DNA of 63,232 nucleotides from Sulfuritalea sp. (lineage in GTDB: Bacteria > Pseudomonadota > Gammaproteobacteria > Burkholderiales > Rhodocyclaceae), in contig JADJUP010000054.1 in assembly GCA_016716965.1 (NCBI GenBank), positions 1 to 63,232 of the forward strand. The letters run 5' to 3'. The stretch's first letter is position 1. Every line of letters starts with the position of its first letter. A program made the translations under genes and the position numbers. Positions 37,705 through 47,307 of the stretch are shown in pieces. Under the pieces are notes generated by a model. The model did not search any database and was not told the origin of the DNA. It saw only the letters and a list, made by a program, of their open reading frames with translations.

Positions 37705-38196
37705 GCACTCAAGGAAGGGGCGTCGGCACCTGTCATTTTGGCTCCTGGATCGCGACGCCCTTCTGCGTTGTCCGGACAGTTGGTCGCGGGTCAGCCATGG
37801 TGTCGGGTGCTGGGATAGTAGGTGCTGCTGCTCGCTGGGCGGAACTGTGGTCGTGGCGCTGGAGAGACCCTGGTCGCTGTTCTGGAAGGATGGCTGGGGG
37901 TGTGTGCGAGGGTCCCTGCTGTTCTTGTGGGGGGTTCGGCTGTGGGCGGTGCTGGTGTGCTAGATTTGCTTGCTGGGTCTATGCGGGAAGTCCGGCGGCT
38001 AACTACGGTGGTTGCTCCAGAGGGGGTGGGGCCCCTTTTTTGGCGGTGCAGTTGTGACAAGCCATCGGCGCAGATCAACCGCACGGCGCCGAAATCTAGG
38101 GTCGAACGAGCTGACCCGCCTTTTCATAGGTTCCCAGTCGTTCCGTGTAAGGTCTTATTCACGCAACGCCCCATCGCCAGCTGGCAGTCGGCCCAG
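37430..38196 (+). other. Mosaic region without an intact gene
   Basis: About 770 bases in which no reading frame looks protein-like for more than about 45 residues. Fragment 37475-37600 in frame (PGLYVAPPDRLFALPRRHSF then SSDTLSWRALYWEEA and a stop) looks like the C-terminus of an unidentified protein. From about 37790 to 38020 the plus strand becomes strongly G/T-rich, unlike its neighbours. It ends in a GC stem plus T6 at 38021-38041. It could be a decayed insertion or the template of an untranslated RNA. Confidence 0.45.
38021..38041 (+). terminator. Weak Rho-independent terminator
   Basis: AGGGG (38021-38025) and CCCCT (38032-38036) pair around a 6-base loop, followed by T-rich bases to 38041. 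Would end any plus-strand transcript of the G/T-rich segment. Confidence 0.45.
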
Positions 38197-38295
38197 TCAG
38201 GCGCGGTCTTCGAAAACCGCTAGGACGGAAAGGAACTCGCGAAATTCTGTCCGCGGCAGGGCCTGCAATCGCTCGATCAATTCGGCATACCCCAT
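38197..38295 (-). CDS. Candidate 32-aa small protein
   Basis: ATG 38293-38295 is preceded by a perfect AAGGAG at 7 bases. The peptide MGYAELIERLQALPRTEFRE then FLSVLAVFEDRA would form an amphipathic helix or two. It ends at TGA 38197-38199. I do not recognise it. The strong ribosome-binding site argues for translation; it could also be the surviving N-terminus of a longer gene destroyed in the mosaic region. Confidence 0.45.
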   Translation of the reverse strand: MGYAELIERLQALPRTEFREFLSVLAVFEDRA

Positions 38296-38361
38296 GTTGT
38301 AGCTCCTTCCCAAGGCGGATGACCGGCATTGTGCCACCGGGATTGCGCGGAATCAAAATAC

Positions 38362-38386
38362 AAAAGTCGGCGCCGGCGAGACGGCG
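38362..38386 (+). repeat. KVGAG element, copy 9 (intergenic, 3' of crcB)
   Basis: AAAAGTCGGCGCCGGC, GA, GACGGCG. It lies 6 bp beyond the crcB stop codon. Confidence 0.9.
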
Positions 38387-38392
38387 CTATGA

Positions 38393-38775
38393 CTATTGCG
38401 CCAGCTTGTGGATGGTGAAGATGCCGAGCCCCGTCAGCAGCAGCGAGCCGAACAGGTGCAGCGAGGCGGTGCCCAGCGCCCAGCCGTAGTCGGCGCGCTG
38501 GATCATGGCGACCACTTCGGCGGAAAAGGTCGAGAAGGTGGTCAGCGCGCCGAGGAAGCCGGTGATGAAGAACAGCTTGAATTCCGGCGCCAGGTCGACA
38601 TTGACGTGGAATACCATAACCGCCGCACCGACCAGGTAGGCGCCGACCAGGTTGGCTGCCAGCGTGCCCAGCGGCACGTTGGCAAGACCGGGTTGAGCCA
38701 GAGTCCGAGGCCATAGCGCAGCCACGCCCCGAGCATTGCGCCGCCGCCGATGGCGAGAAGACTGGTCCAATTCAT
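38393..38775 (-). CDS. crcB: Fluoride channel CrcB/FluC, one frameshift
   Basis: Dual-topology fluoride exporter of four helices. N-terminal part: NWTSLLAIGGGAMLGAWLRY then GLGLWLNP. The second part in another frame: VPLGTLAANLVGAYLVGAAV and LKLFFITGFLGALTTFSTFS. The latter holds the conserved Phe box and Thr/Ser sodium site. One G is missing near 38690 (CCGGTCTTGCC should give PGLANVPLG). Start ATG 38775; stop TAG 38393-38395. Divergent from glnS. No fluoride riboswitch is apparent upstream. Confidence 0.85.
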
Positions 38776-38833
38776 CGTCGCGATTTTACGCCTGCCGGTA
38801 GAATCGCCGTTTTGCCACATGCTGCCGCAGATC

Positions 38834-40648
<1,815 letters not shown>

Positions 40649-40650
40649 CC

Positions 40651-41880
40651 GGGACGACCGCCACCGCCGGCGACCGGGGCCGGGAGAACCGCGCCCTGGC
40701 CGTCGTCGTGGTCGCCCAGTTGCTGGGCACCTCGCTGTGGTTTTCCGCCAACGCCGCCGCGCCCGACCTGGCGCAGGCCTGGGGCCTGGGCAACGCCGAG
40801 ATCGGCAGCCTGACCAATGCGGTGCAGCTCGGCTTCATCCTCGGCACGCTGGGCGCCGCCACCAGCGGGCTGGCCGACCGCTACGCGGCGAGCCGCATCG
40901 TCGCCGCCAGCGCGCTGGCGGGCGCCGCGGCCAACGCCGGCTTCGCGCTGTTCGCCGCCAACCTGGAGCAGGCGCTGGTGTACCGCTTCCTCGTGGGCCT
41001 GGCGCTGGCCGGCATCTATCCGCTGGGCATGAAACTGGTGGTGAGCTGGGCGCCCGAGCGTTCGGGACAGGTGCTGGCCTGGCTGGTCGGCATGCTGACG
41101 CTGGGCACCGCCCTGCCCCACGGCCTGCGCGCGCTGGGCGGCAACTGGCCCTGGCAGTACGTGGTGCTGGCGTCCTCGCTGCTGGCCGTGGTCGCCGCGC
41201 TGATGATCTTCCGCCTCGGCGACGGGCCGCACCTCAAATTGCGCGGCAAGGGCCAGCGCATCGCCTTCGGCCACGTGCTGCACGCGTTCTCGATCGCCGA
41301 TTTCCGTGCCGCTGCGGGCGGCTACTTCGGCCACATGTGGGAGTTGTATGCCTTCTGGACGCTGGTGCCGCTGCTGCTGGCGGCCACCGGCCTGCCGGCG
41401 CAACTCGGCCTCGACCCGGCCTGGGGCACCCCGCTGCTGGCCTTCGCCGTGATCGGCTGCGGCGGGCTGGGCTGCTTCGCCGGCGGCCAACTGGGCCTCT
41501 CCATCGGCGGTGCGCGCGTCGCGGCCTGGGCGCTGGCCGCGTCGGCCGCCTGCTGCCTGCTGTTCCCCTTCGCCGCCGCGGCACCCGCGCCGGTGCTGCT
41601 GGCGCTGCTGCTGCTCTGGGGCTTCGCCGTGGTCGCCGATTCGCCGCAATTCTCGGCGCTCTCGGCGCGGGCCTGCCCGCCGCAGGACGTCGGCAGCGCG
41701 CTGGCGATCCAGAACAGCATCGGCTTCGCCATCACGCTGGCCTCGATACACCTCGCCACCGCCCATGTGGAACAATGGGGCGCATGGATCGCCTGGTGGC
41801 TGTTGCCGGGGCCGCTGCTCGGCCTCGTGCTGCTGGCCCCGCTGTGGCGCCGCCCTTACCCTCAGGAACGCAGATCATGA
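40651..41880 (+). CDS. Major facilitator superfamily transporter
   Basis: About 400 aa with 12 predicted helices. LGTSLWFSANAAAPDLAQAW and LGFILGTLGAATSGLADRYA give helix 1-2 and the MFS loop 2-3 motif (GLADRYAASR). No ATG lies near the start: the first in-frame codons after the glnS stop are GGG ACG ACC. A GTG near 40708 falls inside helix 1. The start is therefore uncertain and could be an ATA, a CTG or a base lost to sequencing error. Its TGA overlaps the pyrF ATG. The substrate is unknown. Confidence 0.8.
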   Translation, partial: GTTATAGDRGRENRALAVVVVAQLLGTSLWFSANAAAPDLAQAWGLGNAEIGSLTNAVQLGFILGTLGAATSGLADRYAASRIVAASALAGAAANAGFALFAANLEQALVYRFLVGLALAGIYPLGMKLVVSWAPERSGQVLAWLVGMLTLGTALPHGLRALGGNWPWQYVVLASSLLAVVAALMIFRLGDGPHLKLRGKGQRIAFGHVLHAFSIADFRAAAGGYFGHMWELYAFWTLVPLLLAATGLPAQLGLDPAWGTPLLAFAVIGCGGLGCFAGGQLGLSIGGARVAAWALAASAACCLLFPFAAAAPAPVLLALLLLWGFAVVADSPQFSALSARACPPQDVGSALAIQNSIGFAITLASIHLATAHVEQWGAWIAWWLLPGPLLGLVLLAPLWRRPYPQERRS

Positions 41881-42701
41881 CCTTCACCGAATCGCTCGCC
41901 GCCGCCTGGAAGAACAACAACTCGCTGCTCTGCGTCGGCCTCGACCCCGACCCGGCGAAATTTCCCGCCCACCTCAGGGACGCGCCGGACGCGATTTTCC
42001 GCTTCTGCAGCGAGATCGCCGACGCCACGGCGGACCTCGCCTGCGCCTTCAAGCCGCAGATCGCCTACTTCGCCGCGCGCCGCGCCGAGGACCAGCTCGA
42101 AGCCCTGATCGCCCACATCCACGCCAGGCACCCCGGCGTGCCGGTGATCCTCGACGCCAAGCGCGGCGACATCGGCAGCACCGCCGAGCAGTACGCGATC
42201 GAGGCCTTCGAGCGCTACCGGGCCGACGCCGTGACGGTGAACCCCTACATGGGCCGCGATTCGGTCGAACCCTGGCTGGCGTACAAGGACAAGGGCGTGA
42301 TCCTGCTCTGCCGCACGTCGAATCCGGGCGGCAGCGATCTGCAGTTCCTCAAGGCAAAAGTCGGCGCTGGCGAGACGGCGATTTTCGAGCACGTCGCGCA
42401 CCTGGTGGCCGGTGAGTGGAATACCACGGGCCAGTGCGCCCTCGTCGTCGGCGCCACCTTCCCCGGCGAGATCGCCCGCGTGCGCGAGATCGTCGGCGAG
42501 ATGCCGCTGCTGGTGCCCGGCATCGGCGCCCAGGGCGGCGACATCGAAGCCACCGTGATGGCCGGCAAGACCGCCGCCGGCACCGGGCTGATGATCAACT
42601 CCTCGCGTGCCATCCTCTACGCCGGCAAGGGCGAGGACTACGCCGCCGCCGCGCGCAAGGTGGCGCTGGAAACCCGCGACGCGATCAACCGCTGGCGCTG
42701 A
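41877..42701 (+). CDS. pyrF: Orotidine 5'-phosphate decarboxylase
   Basis: Last step of UMP biosynthesis, type 2 (long) OMP decarboxylase. 274 aa. Motifs: LLCVGLDPDPAKFP, ACAFKPQIAYF, VILDAKRGDIGSTAEQYA (catalytic Lys-Asp), VNPYMGRDSVEP and PGIGAQGGD. Element copy 11 encodes AKVGAGETAIF between LQF and EHVAHL, a surface region whose sequence varies in the family. ATG overlaps the MFS stop. Confidence 0.95.
   Translation: MTFTESLAAAWKNNNSLLCVGLDPDPAKFPAHLRDAPDAIFRFCSEIADATADLACAFKPQIAYFAARRAEDQLEALIAHIHARHPGVPVILDAKRGDIGSTAEQYAIEAFERYRADAVTVNPYMGRDSVEPWLAYKDKGVILLCRTSNPGGSDLQFLKAKVGAGETAIFEHVAHLVAGEWNTTGQCALVVGATFPGEIARVREIVGEMPLLVPGIGAQGGDIEATVMAGKTAAGTGLMINSSRAILYAGKGEDYAAAARKVALETRDAINRWR
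42356..42380 (+). repeat. KVGAG element, copy 11 (inside pyrF, sense)
   Basis: AAAAGTCGGCGCTGGC, GA, GACGGCG; read as KVGAGETA in PyrF. Confidence 0.9.
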
Positions 42702-42747
42702 CCGGCGAACCGGCGGCGCTTGAAAGCGCTGCCATCCGGTCCATCTA

Positions 42748-42753
42748 TATAAT
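42748..42753 (+). promoter_or_regulatory. Candidate -10 box of trxB
   Basis: TATAAT 33 bases before the trxB ATG, in a small AT-rich island. The -35 side (TTGAAA at 42720) is spaced too far, so the promoter is tentative. Confidence 0.4.
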
Positions 42754-42785
42754 TCCCTGCTCGTTCATTTCGGAAAGTTGCCGCC

Positions 42786-43739
42786 ATGAGTTCCCGCCAC
42801 GTTCGCCTGCTGATCCTCGGTTCCGGCCCCGCCGGCTACTCCGCCGCCGTCTATGCCGCCCGCGCCAACCTCAATCCGGTGCTGATCACCGGCATGGCTC
42901 AGGGCGGCCAACTGATGACCACCACCGACGTCGACAACTGGCCGGCCGACGCCGACGGGGTGCAGGGCCCGGACCTGATGGCACGCTTCGAGAAGCACGC
43001 CGCGCGCTTCAACACCGAGATGATCTTCGACCACATCCATACCGTGAAGCTGGCCGAAAAGCCGATGCGCCTGATCGGCGACGCCGGCGAATACACCTGC
43101 GACGCGCTGATCATCGCCACCGGCGCCTCGGCGCAATACCTCGGCCTGCCCTCCGAGGAAAAGTTCTCCGGCAAGGGCGTCTCCGCCTGCGCCACCTGCG
43201 ACGGCTTCTTCTACAAGAACCAGCCGGTGGCGGTAATCGGCGGCGGCAACACGGCAGTCGAGGAAGCGCTCTACCTCGCCAACATCGCCAGCCACGTCAC
43301 GGTGGTGCATCGCCGCGACAAGTTCCGCGGCGAGAAAATCCTTCAGGACAAGCTGTTCGAGAAGGAGAAGGCCGGCAAGGTCACCATCAAATGGGACAAC
43401 ACGCTGGACGAGGTGCTGGGCGACAAGACCGGCGTCACCGGCATGCGCATCAAGAACGTGAAGACCGGTGCCACCGAGGACATCGCGCTGATGGGCGTCT
43501 TCATCGCCATCGGCCACAAGCCCAACACCGACATCTTCGCCGGCCAGCTGGCGATGGAAGGCGGCTACATCGTCACCGAGGGCGGGCGCAACGGCAATGC
43601 CACGGCGACCAGCGTCCCCGGCGTTTTCGCCGCCGGCGACGTGCAGGACCACATCTACCGCCAGGCGGTGACCAGTGCCGGCACCGGCTGCATGGCCGCC
43701 CTAGACGCCGAACGCTACCTCGACAGCCTGGACGGCTGA
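42786..43739 (+). CDS. trxB: Thioredoxin-disulfide reductase
   Basis: FAD/NADPH enzyme reducing thioredoxin. 317 aa. FAD site LLILGSGPAGYSAAVYAARA, redox-active pair CATC in VSACATCDGFFYKNQ, NADPH site VAVIGGGNTAVEEALYLANI, and the C-terminal FAAGDVQDHIYRQAVTSAGT. Full length with no anomalies. Probably carries its own promoter, 84 bases after pyrF. Confidence 0.97.
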   Translation: MSSRHVRLLILGSGPAGYSAAVYAARANLNPVLITGMAQGGQLMTTTDVDNWPADADGVQGPDLMARFEKHAARFNTEMIFDHIHTVKLAEKPMRLIGDAGEYTCDALIIATGASAQYLGLPSEEKFSGKGVSACATCDGFFYKNQPVAVIGGGNTAVEEALYLANIASHVTVVHRRDKFRGEKILQDKLFEKEKAGKVTIKWDNTLDEVLGDKTGVTGMRIKNVKTGATEDIALMGVFIAIGHKPNTDIFAGQLAMEGGYIVTEGGRNGNATATSVPGVFAAGDVQDHIYRQAVTSAGTGCMAALDAERYLDSLDG

Positions 43740-43743
43740 TCCC

Positions 43744-44307
43744 ATGCGGCGGCGGTCGCCCCCCGCCGAGGAGGACCGCGCCGCCTTTCGCGCCGCGGTG
43801 GCCGACGCGCAGCCCCTCACCTGGGACCGGGTGGAGCACCAACCGCCCCTGCCGCCGGCGATCCCGCGCCATTCGCGGCTGGACGAAGCGGCCGTGCTGC
43901 GCGAAGCGATCGACGGCTCCGACCTGCTCGACCTGCAGCTTGAAGGCGGCGACCAGGCCGCCTGGGCCCGCCCCGGCCTGCAGCGCGCGGTGCTGCGCGA
44001 CCTGCGCCGGGGGCGCTGGGTGGTGCAGGCCAAGCTCGACCTGCACGGAATGAACCGCGAAGAAGCGCGCGGCGCCGTTGCCGAATTCCTGCACGACTGC
44101 CATCGCCGCGGACTGCGCTGCGTACGCGTGGTGCACGGCAAGGGCATGGGCTCGCCGGGGCGCGAACCGGTGCTGAAGAAGCTCGCGCTGGGCTGGCTCT
44201 CGCAACGGCGCGAAGTTCTGGCGTTCTGCCAGGCGCGCACCATCGAAGGCGGCGCCGGCGCGGCAGTGGTGTTGCTCGCCGCCCCGACGAGGCCCGGGGG
44301 AAGCTGA
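43744..44307 (+). CDS. Smr-domain nuclease-like protein
   Basis: 187 aa. The C-terminal Smr domain shows KLDLHGMNREEARGAVAEFL and VRVVHGKGMGSPG, the DxHG and HGxG motifs of MutS2/SmrA proteins that nick DNA or cleave mRNA at collided ribosomes. The N-terminus has an acidic/basic linker. Start ATG 43744, 4 bases after trxB. The stand-alone form is typical of betaproteobacterial SmrA. Confidence 0.9.
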   Translation: MRRRSPPAEEDRAAFRAAVADAQPLTWDRVEHQPPLPPAIPRHSRLDEAAVLREAIDGSDLLDLQLEGGDQAAWARPGLQRAVLRDLRRGRWVVQAKLDLHGMNREEARGAVAEFLHDCHRRGLRCVRVVHGKGMGSPGREPVLKKLALGWLSQRREVLAFCQARTIEGGAGAAVVLLAAPTRPGGS

Positions 44308-44381
44308 TTGTGCGGACCTGGCTCGGCGGCTGATTCTTTTAGAATAGGGACGCAGATACCCCTAAAGTAGGTGGTGCACAC

Positions 44382-44403
44382 CCCGTTCATTAGTCCGAAC
44401 GGG
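44382..44403. other. Short hairpin in the leader of the cNMP gene
   Basis: CCCGTTC and GAACGGG (44382-44388, 44397-44403) pair around 8 bases. It lies in the 177-base gap after the Smr gene; no T-run follows, so its role is unknown. Confidence 0.4.
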
Positions 44404-44484
44404 CCGTTGACGCCGCTTCGTATCGGGGGACAATCCCGAACTGCAAACAAGAATATTTAACATGTCTACTAGTTAACCACGTCC

Positions 44485-45051
44485 ATGAGCGATAACGCTG
44501 TTGCCGAAGCCGTCGGATTCAACCTTAGCCGGCCTTTGTTGCCTGAGCTGGAGGGGTTCGTCCATCTTGGTAACGGCTCCCGTTACGAGGACGAATTTTT
44601 CGAACTCGTCGACCGGATTTCACTGTTCCAGGAATTGAGCCACGGCGAGATTTCGCGCCTGTGCTCCAGGATGGAGTGTTTTTGTGCCAAACGCGGCGAA
44701 GTCATCGCCAGGGAAAACGAAGACGGTGATTTCCTGTGTATCGTGCTCACCGGAGAAGTATCGGTACTCAAGCAGGGCGCCGATGGCCAGCAAAAGCTCC
44801 TGTCGATCATCGGACCGGGCGCCACGTTCGGGGAGATGTCGATCATCGACGGCAAGCCAAAGTTTGCCACCTGTGTTGCCCGCGTACCGACGGACTTTGC
44901 CGTCCTGACCCGCGACACGGTCTACGACATCCTGCTGCTGGAACCCTCGCTGGGCAGCAAACTGCTGCTGCTGCTGCTGTACCACAGCCTGGAACGACTC
45001 CGCGAAACCGGCGACAGGCTGCTACCGTTCATCGACGGTTCGAAGAAATAA
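44485..45051 (+). CDS. Cyclic-nucleotide-binding domain protein without HTH
   Basis: 188 aa. The cNMP domain spans residues 45-160: LFQELSHGEISRLCSRMECF, GDFLCIVLTGEVSVLKQG, GPGATFGEMSIIDGKPKFAT. The phosphate-binding cassette has Gly-Glu-Met-Ser but a Lys-Phe in place of the usual Arg-Ser, so cNMP binding may be lost. No helix-turn-helix or enzymatic domain follows; the C-terminus is a leucine-rich helix. It may act as a partner for another regulator. Convergent with the PII gene. Confidence 0.82.
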   Translation: MSDNAVAEAVGFNLSRPLLPELEGFVHLGNGSRYEDEFFELVDRISLFQELSHGEISRLCSRMECFCAKRGEVIARENEDGDFLCIVLTGEVSVLKQGADGQQKLLSIIGPGATFGEMSIIDGKPKFATCVARVPTDFAVLTRDTVYDILLLEPSLGSKLLLLLLYHSLERLRETGDRLLPFIDGSKK

Positions 45052-45106
45052 CCGAGCGCAGCGAGCCAACTCAGTCACCCCCTTTCCTGGGCGGAGGCGG
45101 GGTTTC

Positions 45107-45157
45107 GCGGAGCCTGCTCCGCGCCGCCGGAGCCGGCCGGCTGTGCAAAGCCGGCCG
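45107..45157. repeat. Two G/C-rich hairpins between convergent genes
   Basis: GCGGAG/CTCCGC (45107-45112, 45117-45122) and CGGCCGGCT/AGCCGGCCG (45134-45142, 45149-45157) are both perfect. Similar G/C-rich tracts occur near 15140, 26785 and 52140. Confidence 0.6.
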
Positions 45158-45197
45158 TGGGACAGGGGGCGGGGGGATAGCTAACCAGTTTGCCGAA

Positions 45198-45246
45198 GGC
45201 GAAGCGAACGAAGCAGCGATCAAATCGCTGCTTCGTTCGCTTCGCC
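45198..45246. repeat. Perfect 23-bp inverted repeat across the PII stop codon
   Basis: Arms 45198-45220 and 45224-45246 are exact reverse complements around the loop CAA. The right arm encodes the last eight PII residues (GEANEAAI); the stop codon falls in the loop. The left arm is therefore an inverted copy of the gene end. No T-run follows on either strand. Confidence 0.9.
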
Positions 45247-45558
45247 GGTCCTGATCCGCACCACCTGTTCCACCGGAGAAACGAAGATCTTGCCGTCGCC
45301 GATCTTGCCGGTGCGCGCCGCCTTGATGATGGCCTCGATCGCGGGTTCCACGGTTTCCTCGGCGACCACGATCTCGATCTTGATCTTTGGCAGGAAGTCG
45401 ACCACGTACTCGGCGCCGCGATACAACTCGGTGTGGCCCTTCTGCCGGCCGAAGCCCTTGACTTCGGTCACGGTCAGGCCTGTGACGCCGACATCCGACA
45501 GCGCTTCGCGCACCTCGTCGAGTTTGAACGGCTTGATGATGGCTTCGATTTTTTTCAT
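45220..45558 (-). CDS. glnB: Nitrogen regulatory protein PII
   Basis: 112-aa trimeric sensor of 2-oxoglutarate and ATP/ADP; controls GlnE and NtrB. Motifs: MKKIEAIIKPFKLDEVREAL, VTEVKGFGRQKGHTELYRGA, EYVVDFLPK (uridylylated Tyr51 in the T-loop) and KIGDGKIFVSPVEQVVRIRT. Whether GlnB or GlnK cannot be decided; no amtB is near. ATG 45558 is preferred over 45564. The 3' end forms the 23-bp hairpin. Linked functionally to glnE in the same window. Confidence 0.95.
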   Translation of the reverse strand: MKKIEAIIKPFKLDEVREALSDVGVTGLTVTEVKGFGRQKGHTELYRGAEYVVDFLPKIKIEIVVAEETVEPAIEAIIKAARTGKIGDGKIFVSPVEQVVRIRTGEANEAAI

Positions 45559-45575
45559 GTGCAATCTCCCCTGAA

Positions 45576-47198
45576 TCAGTATTCGTCTGAATACCGCGAT
45601 GTTATCGGATAGCGCCAGTCCTTGCCGAATCCGCGTTGCGTGACGCGGATTCCGACCGGCGCCTGGCGCCGCTTGTATTCGTTTTTCTTGAGCATGCCGA
45701 CCACCTTGCGCACATCGGCTGCGGCGTAACCCGCCGCAATGATCTGGCGCGGGCTCTCGTCGCGCTCCATGTAGGCCTCGATGATGGCATCGAGCACCGC
45801 ATAGGGCGGCAGCGTGTCCTGGTCGGTCTGGTCGGGTTTGAGTTCGGCCGATGGCGCGCGCGTGATGATGTTGCGCGGGATGGCATCCGACAGCGTATTG
45901 CGATACTCCGACAGGCGGTAGACGAAAGTCTTGAACACATCCTTGATCACCGCGAAGCCGCCGGCCATGTCGCCGTACAAGGTCGCGTAGCCGACCGCCA
46001 TCTCGCTCTTGTTGCCGGTGGTCAGCACGATGCGCCCGCTACGGTTGGACAAGGCCATCAGCAGCATGCCGCGGATGCGCGCCTGCAGGTTCTCGTCCGT
46101 GGTGTCCCACACCGGCTTCGGTCCCAATGCCGCAAAAGTCGGCGCCAGCAACACGGCAAACTGCTCCATCGCTGCGGCAATCGGGATCTCGTCGTATTGC
46201 ACCCCGAGGCGTCTGACCATCTCCCGCGAATCGTCAAGGCTCATCTGCGCGGTCCAGGGCGAAGGCATCATCACACAACGCACCTTGTCGGCGCCCAGCG
46301 CATCGACCGCGATGGCCAGCGTCAGCGCCGAATCGATGCCTCCCGACAAACCGATGATCGCGCCGGGAAATCCGTTCTTGCCGAGGTAGTCGGCAACGCC
46401 CAGTTTCAGGGCGGAATAGACCTCGGCCTCGGCCGTCGGCGCTTCCGCAATCCTGCCCGGCAGCAGTTGGCCGTCGGCATAGTCGATGATCGCCAGATCC
46501 TCGACGAAAGCCGGCGACTGGTGGGTCAGGCGACCCTGTCCGTCGAGCGCGAAGGAGGCGCCGTCGAAAACCAGTTCGTCCTGTCCGCCAACCAGGTTGG
46601 CATAGATCGCCGGCTTGCCGGTCGCCGCCACCCGGTCTCCAAGCACCTCGTAGCGTCGCACCTGCTTGTTCATGTGAAAGGGTGAGGCGTTCAGCGTCAG
46701 CATCAGTTCCGCGCCGGCCAGCGCCGCGGCCTCGGCGGCGCCATATTCCCAGACATCGGCACAGATCGCCAGCCCGCAGCGGACGCCATTGATGCTTATC
46801 ACGCAAGGCTCGCTGCCCGCCTCGAAATAGCGCTCCTCGTCGAACACCTCGTAATTCGGCAGGCGATGCTTGCGGTAATTGGCGCGTACCTCGCCGCCAT
46901 CGAGCAAGGCGGCCGCGTTGTAACGGCGGCTGCCGGACTGCTCCGGATAACCGAGCACGATGGGCAGCGGCGCCGCCCTGGCCATCTGCTCGACCTGCGC
47001 GGCGCAGGCCCGATAGAAGTCCGGTCGCATCAGCAGGTCTTCCGGCGGGTAGCCGCAAAGCGCCAGCTCCGGAGTCAGCAGCACCTGCGCGCCGGCCTCG
47101 CGGGCGCGCTGCGCAAACTCCAGTATGCGGGCTGAATTGCCGGCCAGGTCGCCGAGGACGGCGTTGAACTGGGCGACGGCGATACGCAGGCGGGTCAT
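45576..47198 (-). CDS. nadE: Glutamine-dependent NAD+ synthetase
   Basis: Amidates NaAD to NAD+ using glutamine ammonia. 540 aa. N-terminal nitrilase-type amidase triad: Glu in LLTPELALCGYPPEDLL, Lys in RKHRLPNYEVFDEERYF, Cys in RCGLAICADVWEYG. C-terminal synthetase PP-loop: IGLSGGIDSALTLAIAVDAL, then TTGNKSEMAVGYATLYGDMA. Element copy 12, antisense to the gene, encodes VLLAPTFAAL in the synthetase domain, followed by GPKPVWDTTDENLQAR, slightly longer than in relatives. 17 bases upstream of the PII gene, likely co-transcribed. Confidence 0.95.
   Translation of the reverse strand: MTRLRIAVAQFNAVLGDLAGNSARILEFAQRAREAGAQVLLTPELALCGYPPEDLLMRPDFYRACAAQVEQMARAAPLPIVLGYPEQSGSRRYNAAALLDGGEVRANYRKHRLPNYEVFDEERYFEAGSEPCVISINGVRCGLAICADVWEYGAAEAAALAGAELMLTLNASPFHMNKQVRRYEVLGDRVAATGKPAIYANLVGGQDELVFDGASFALDGQGRLTHQSPAFVEDLAIIDYADGQLLPGRIAEAPTAEAEVYSALKLGVADYLGKNGFPGAIIGLSGGIDSALTLAIAVDALGADKVRCVMMPSPWTAQMSLDDSREMVRRLGVQYDEIPIAAAMEQFAVLLAPTFAALGPKPVWDTTDENLQARIRGMLLMALSNRSGRIVLTTGNKSEMAVGYATLYGDMAGGFAVIKDVFKTFVYRLSEYRNTLSDAIPRNIITRAPSAELKPDQTDQDTLPPYAVLDAIIEAYMERDESPRQIIAAGYAAADVRKVVGMLKKNEYKRRQAPVGIRVTQRGFGKDWRYPITSRYSDEY
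46134..46158 (+). repeat. KVGAG element, copy 12 (inside nadE, antisense)
   Basis: AAAAGTCGGCGCCAGC, AA, CACGGCA. NadE reads it as AVLLAPTF. Confidence 0.82.
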
Positions 47199-47261
47199 GG
47201 GCTATCCTGGGATACGGTCCCCGGCCACGGGGACGTGGACGGGGACATAACTATAGCGGAT

Positions 47262-47288
47262 AAAAAAAGCCCGCCTTGCGGCGGGCTT
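47262..47288 (-). terminator. Rho-independent terminator after ppa
   Basis: AGCCCGCC and GGCGGGCT (47268-47275, 47280-47287) with loop TTGC; on the minus strand seven T follow. Confidence 0.9.
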
Positions 47289-47307
47289 CACTGGCCGGAC
47301 GCCGACG

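Noticed and set aside
37559..37963. ORF beginning with a glycine-zipper-like MAGALLGGSIGAGAGAW
   Set aside because: Overlaps another coding-like fragment, lacks a ribosome site and becomes low-complexity after 20 residues.
38776..38833. Fluoride riboswitch before crcB
   Set aside because: The 58-base divergent gap is too short and lacks the conserved fluoride-riboswitch GGNGAUG-type core.
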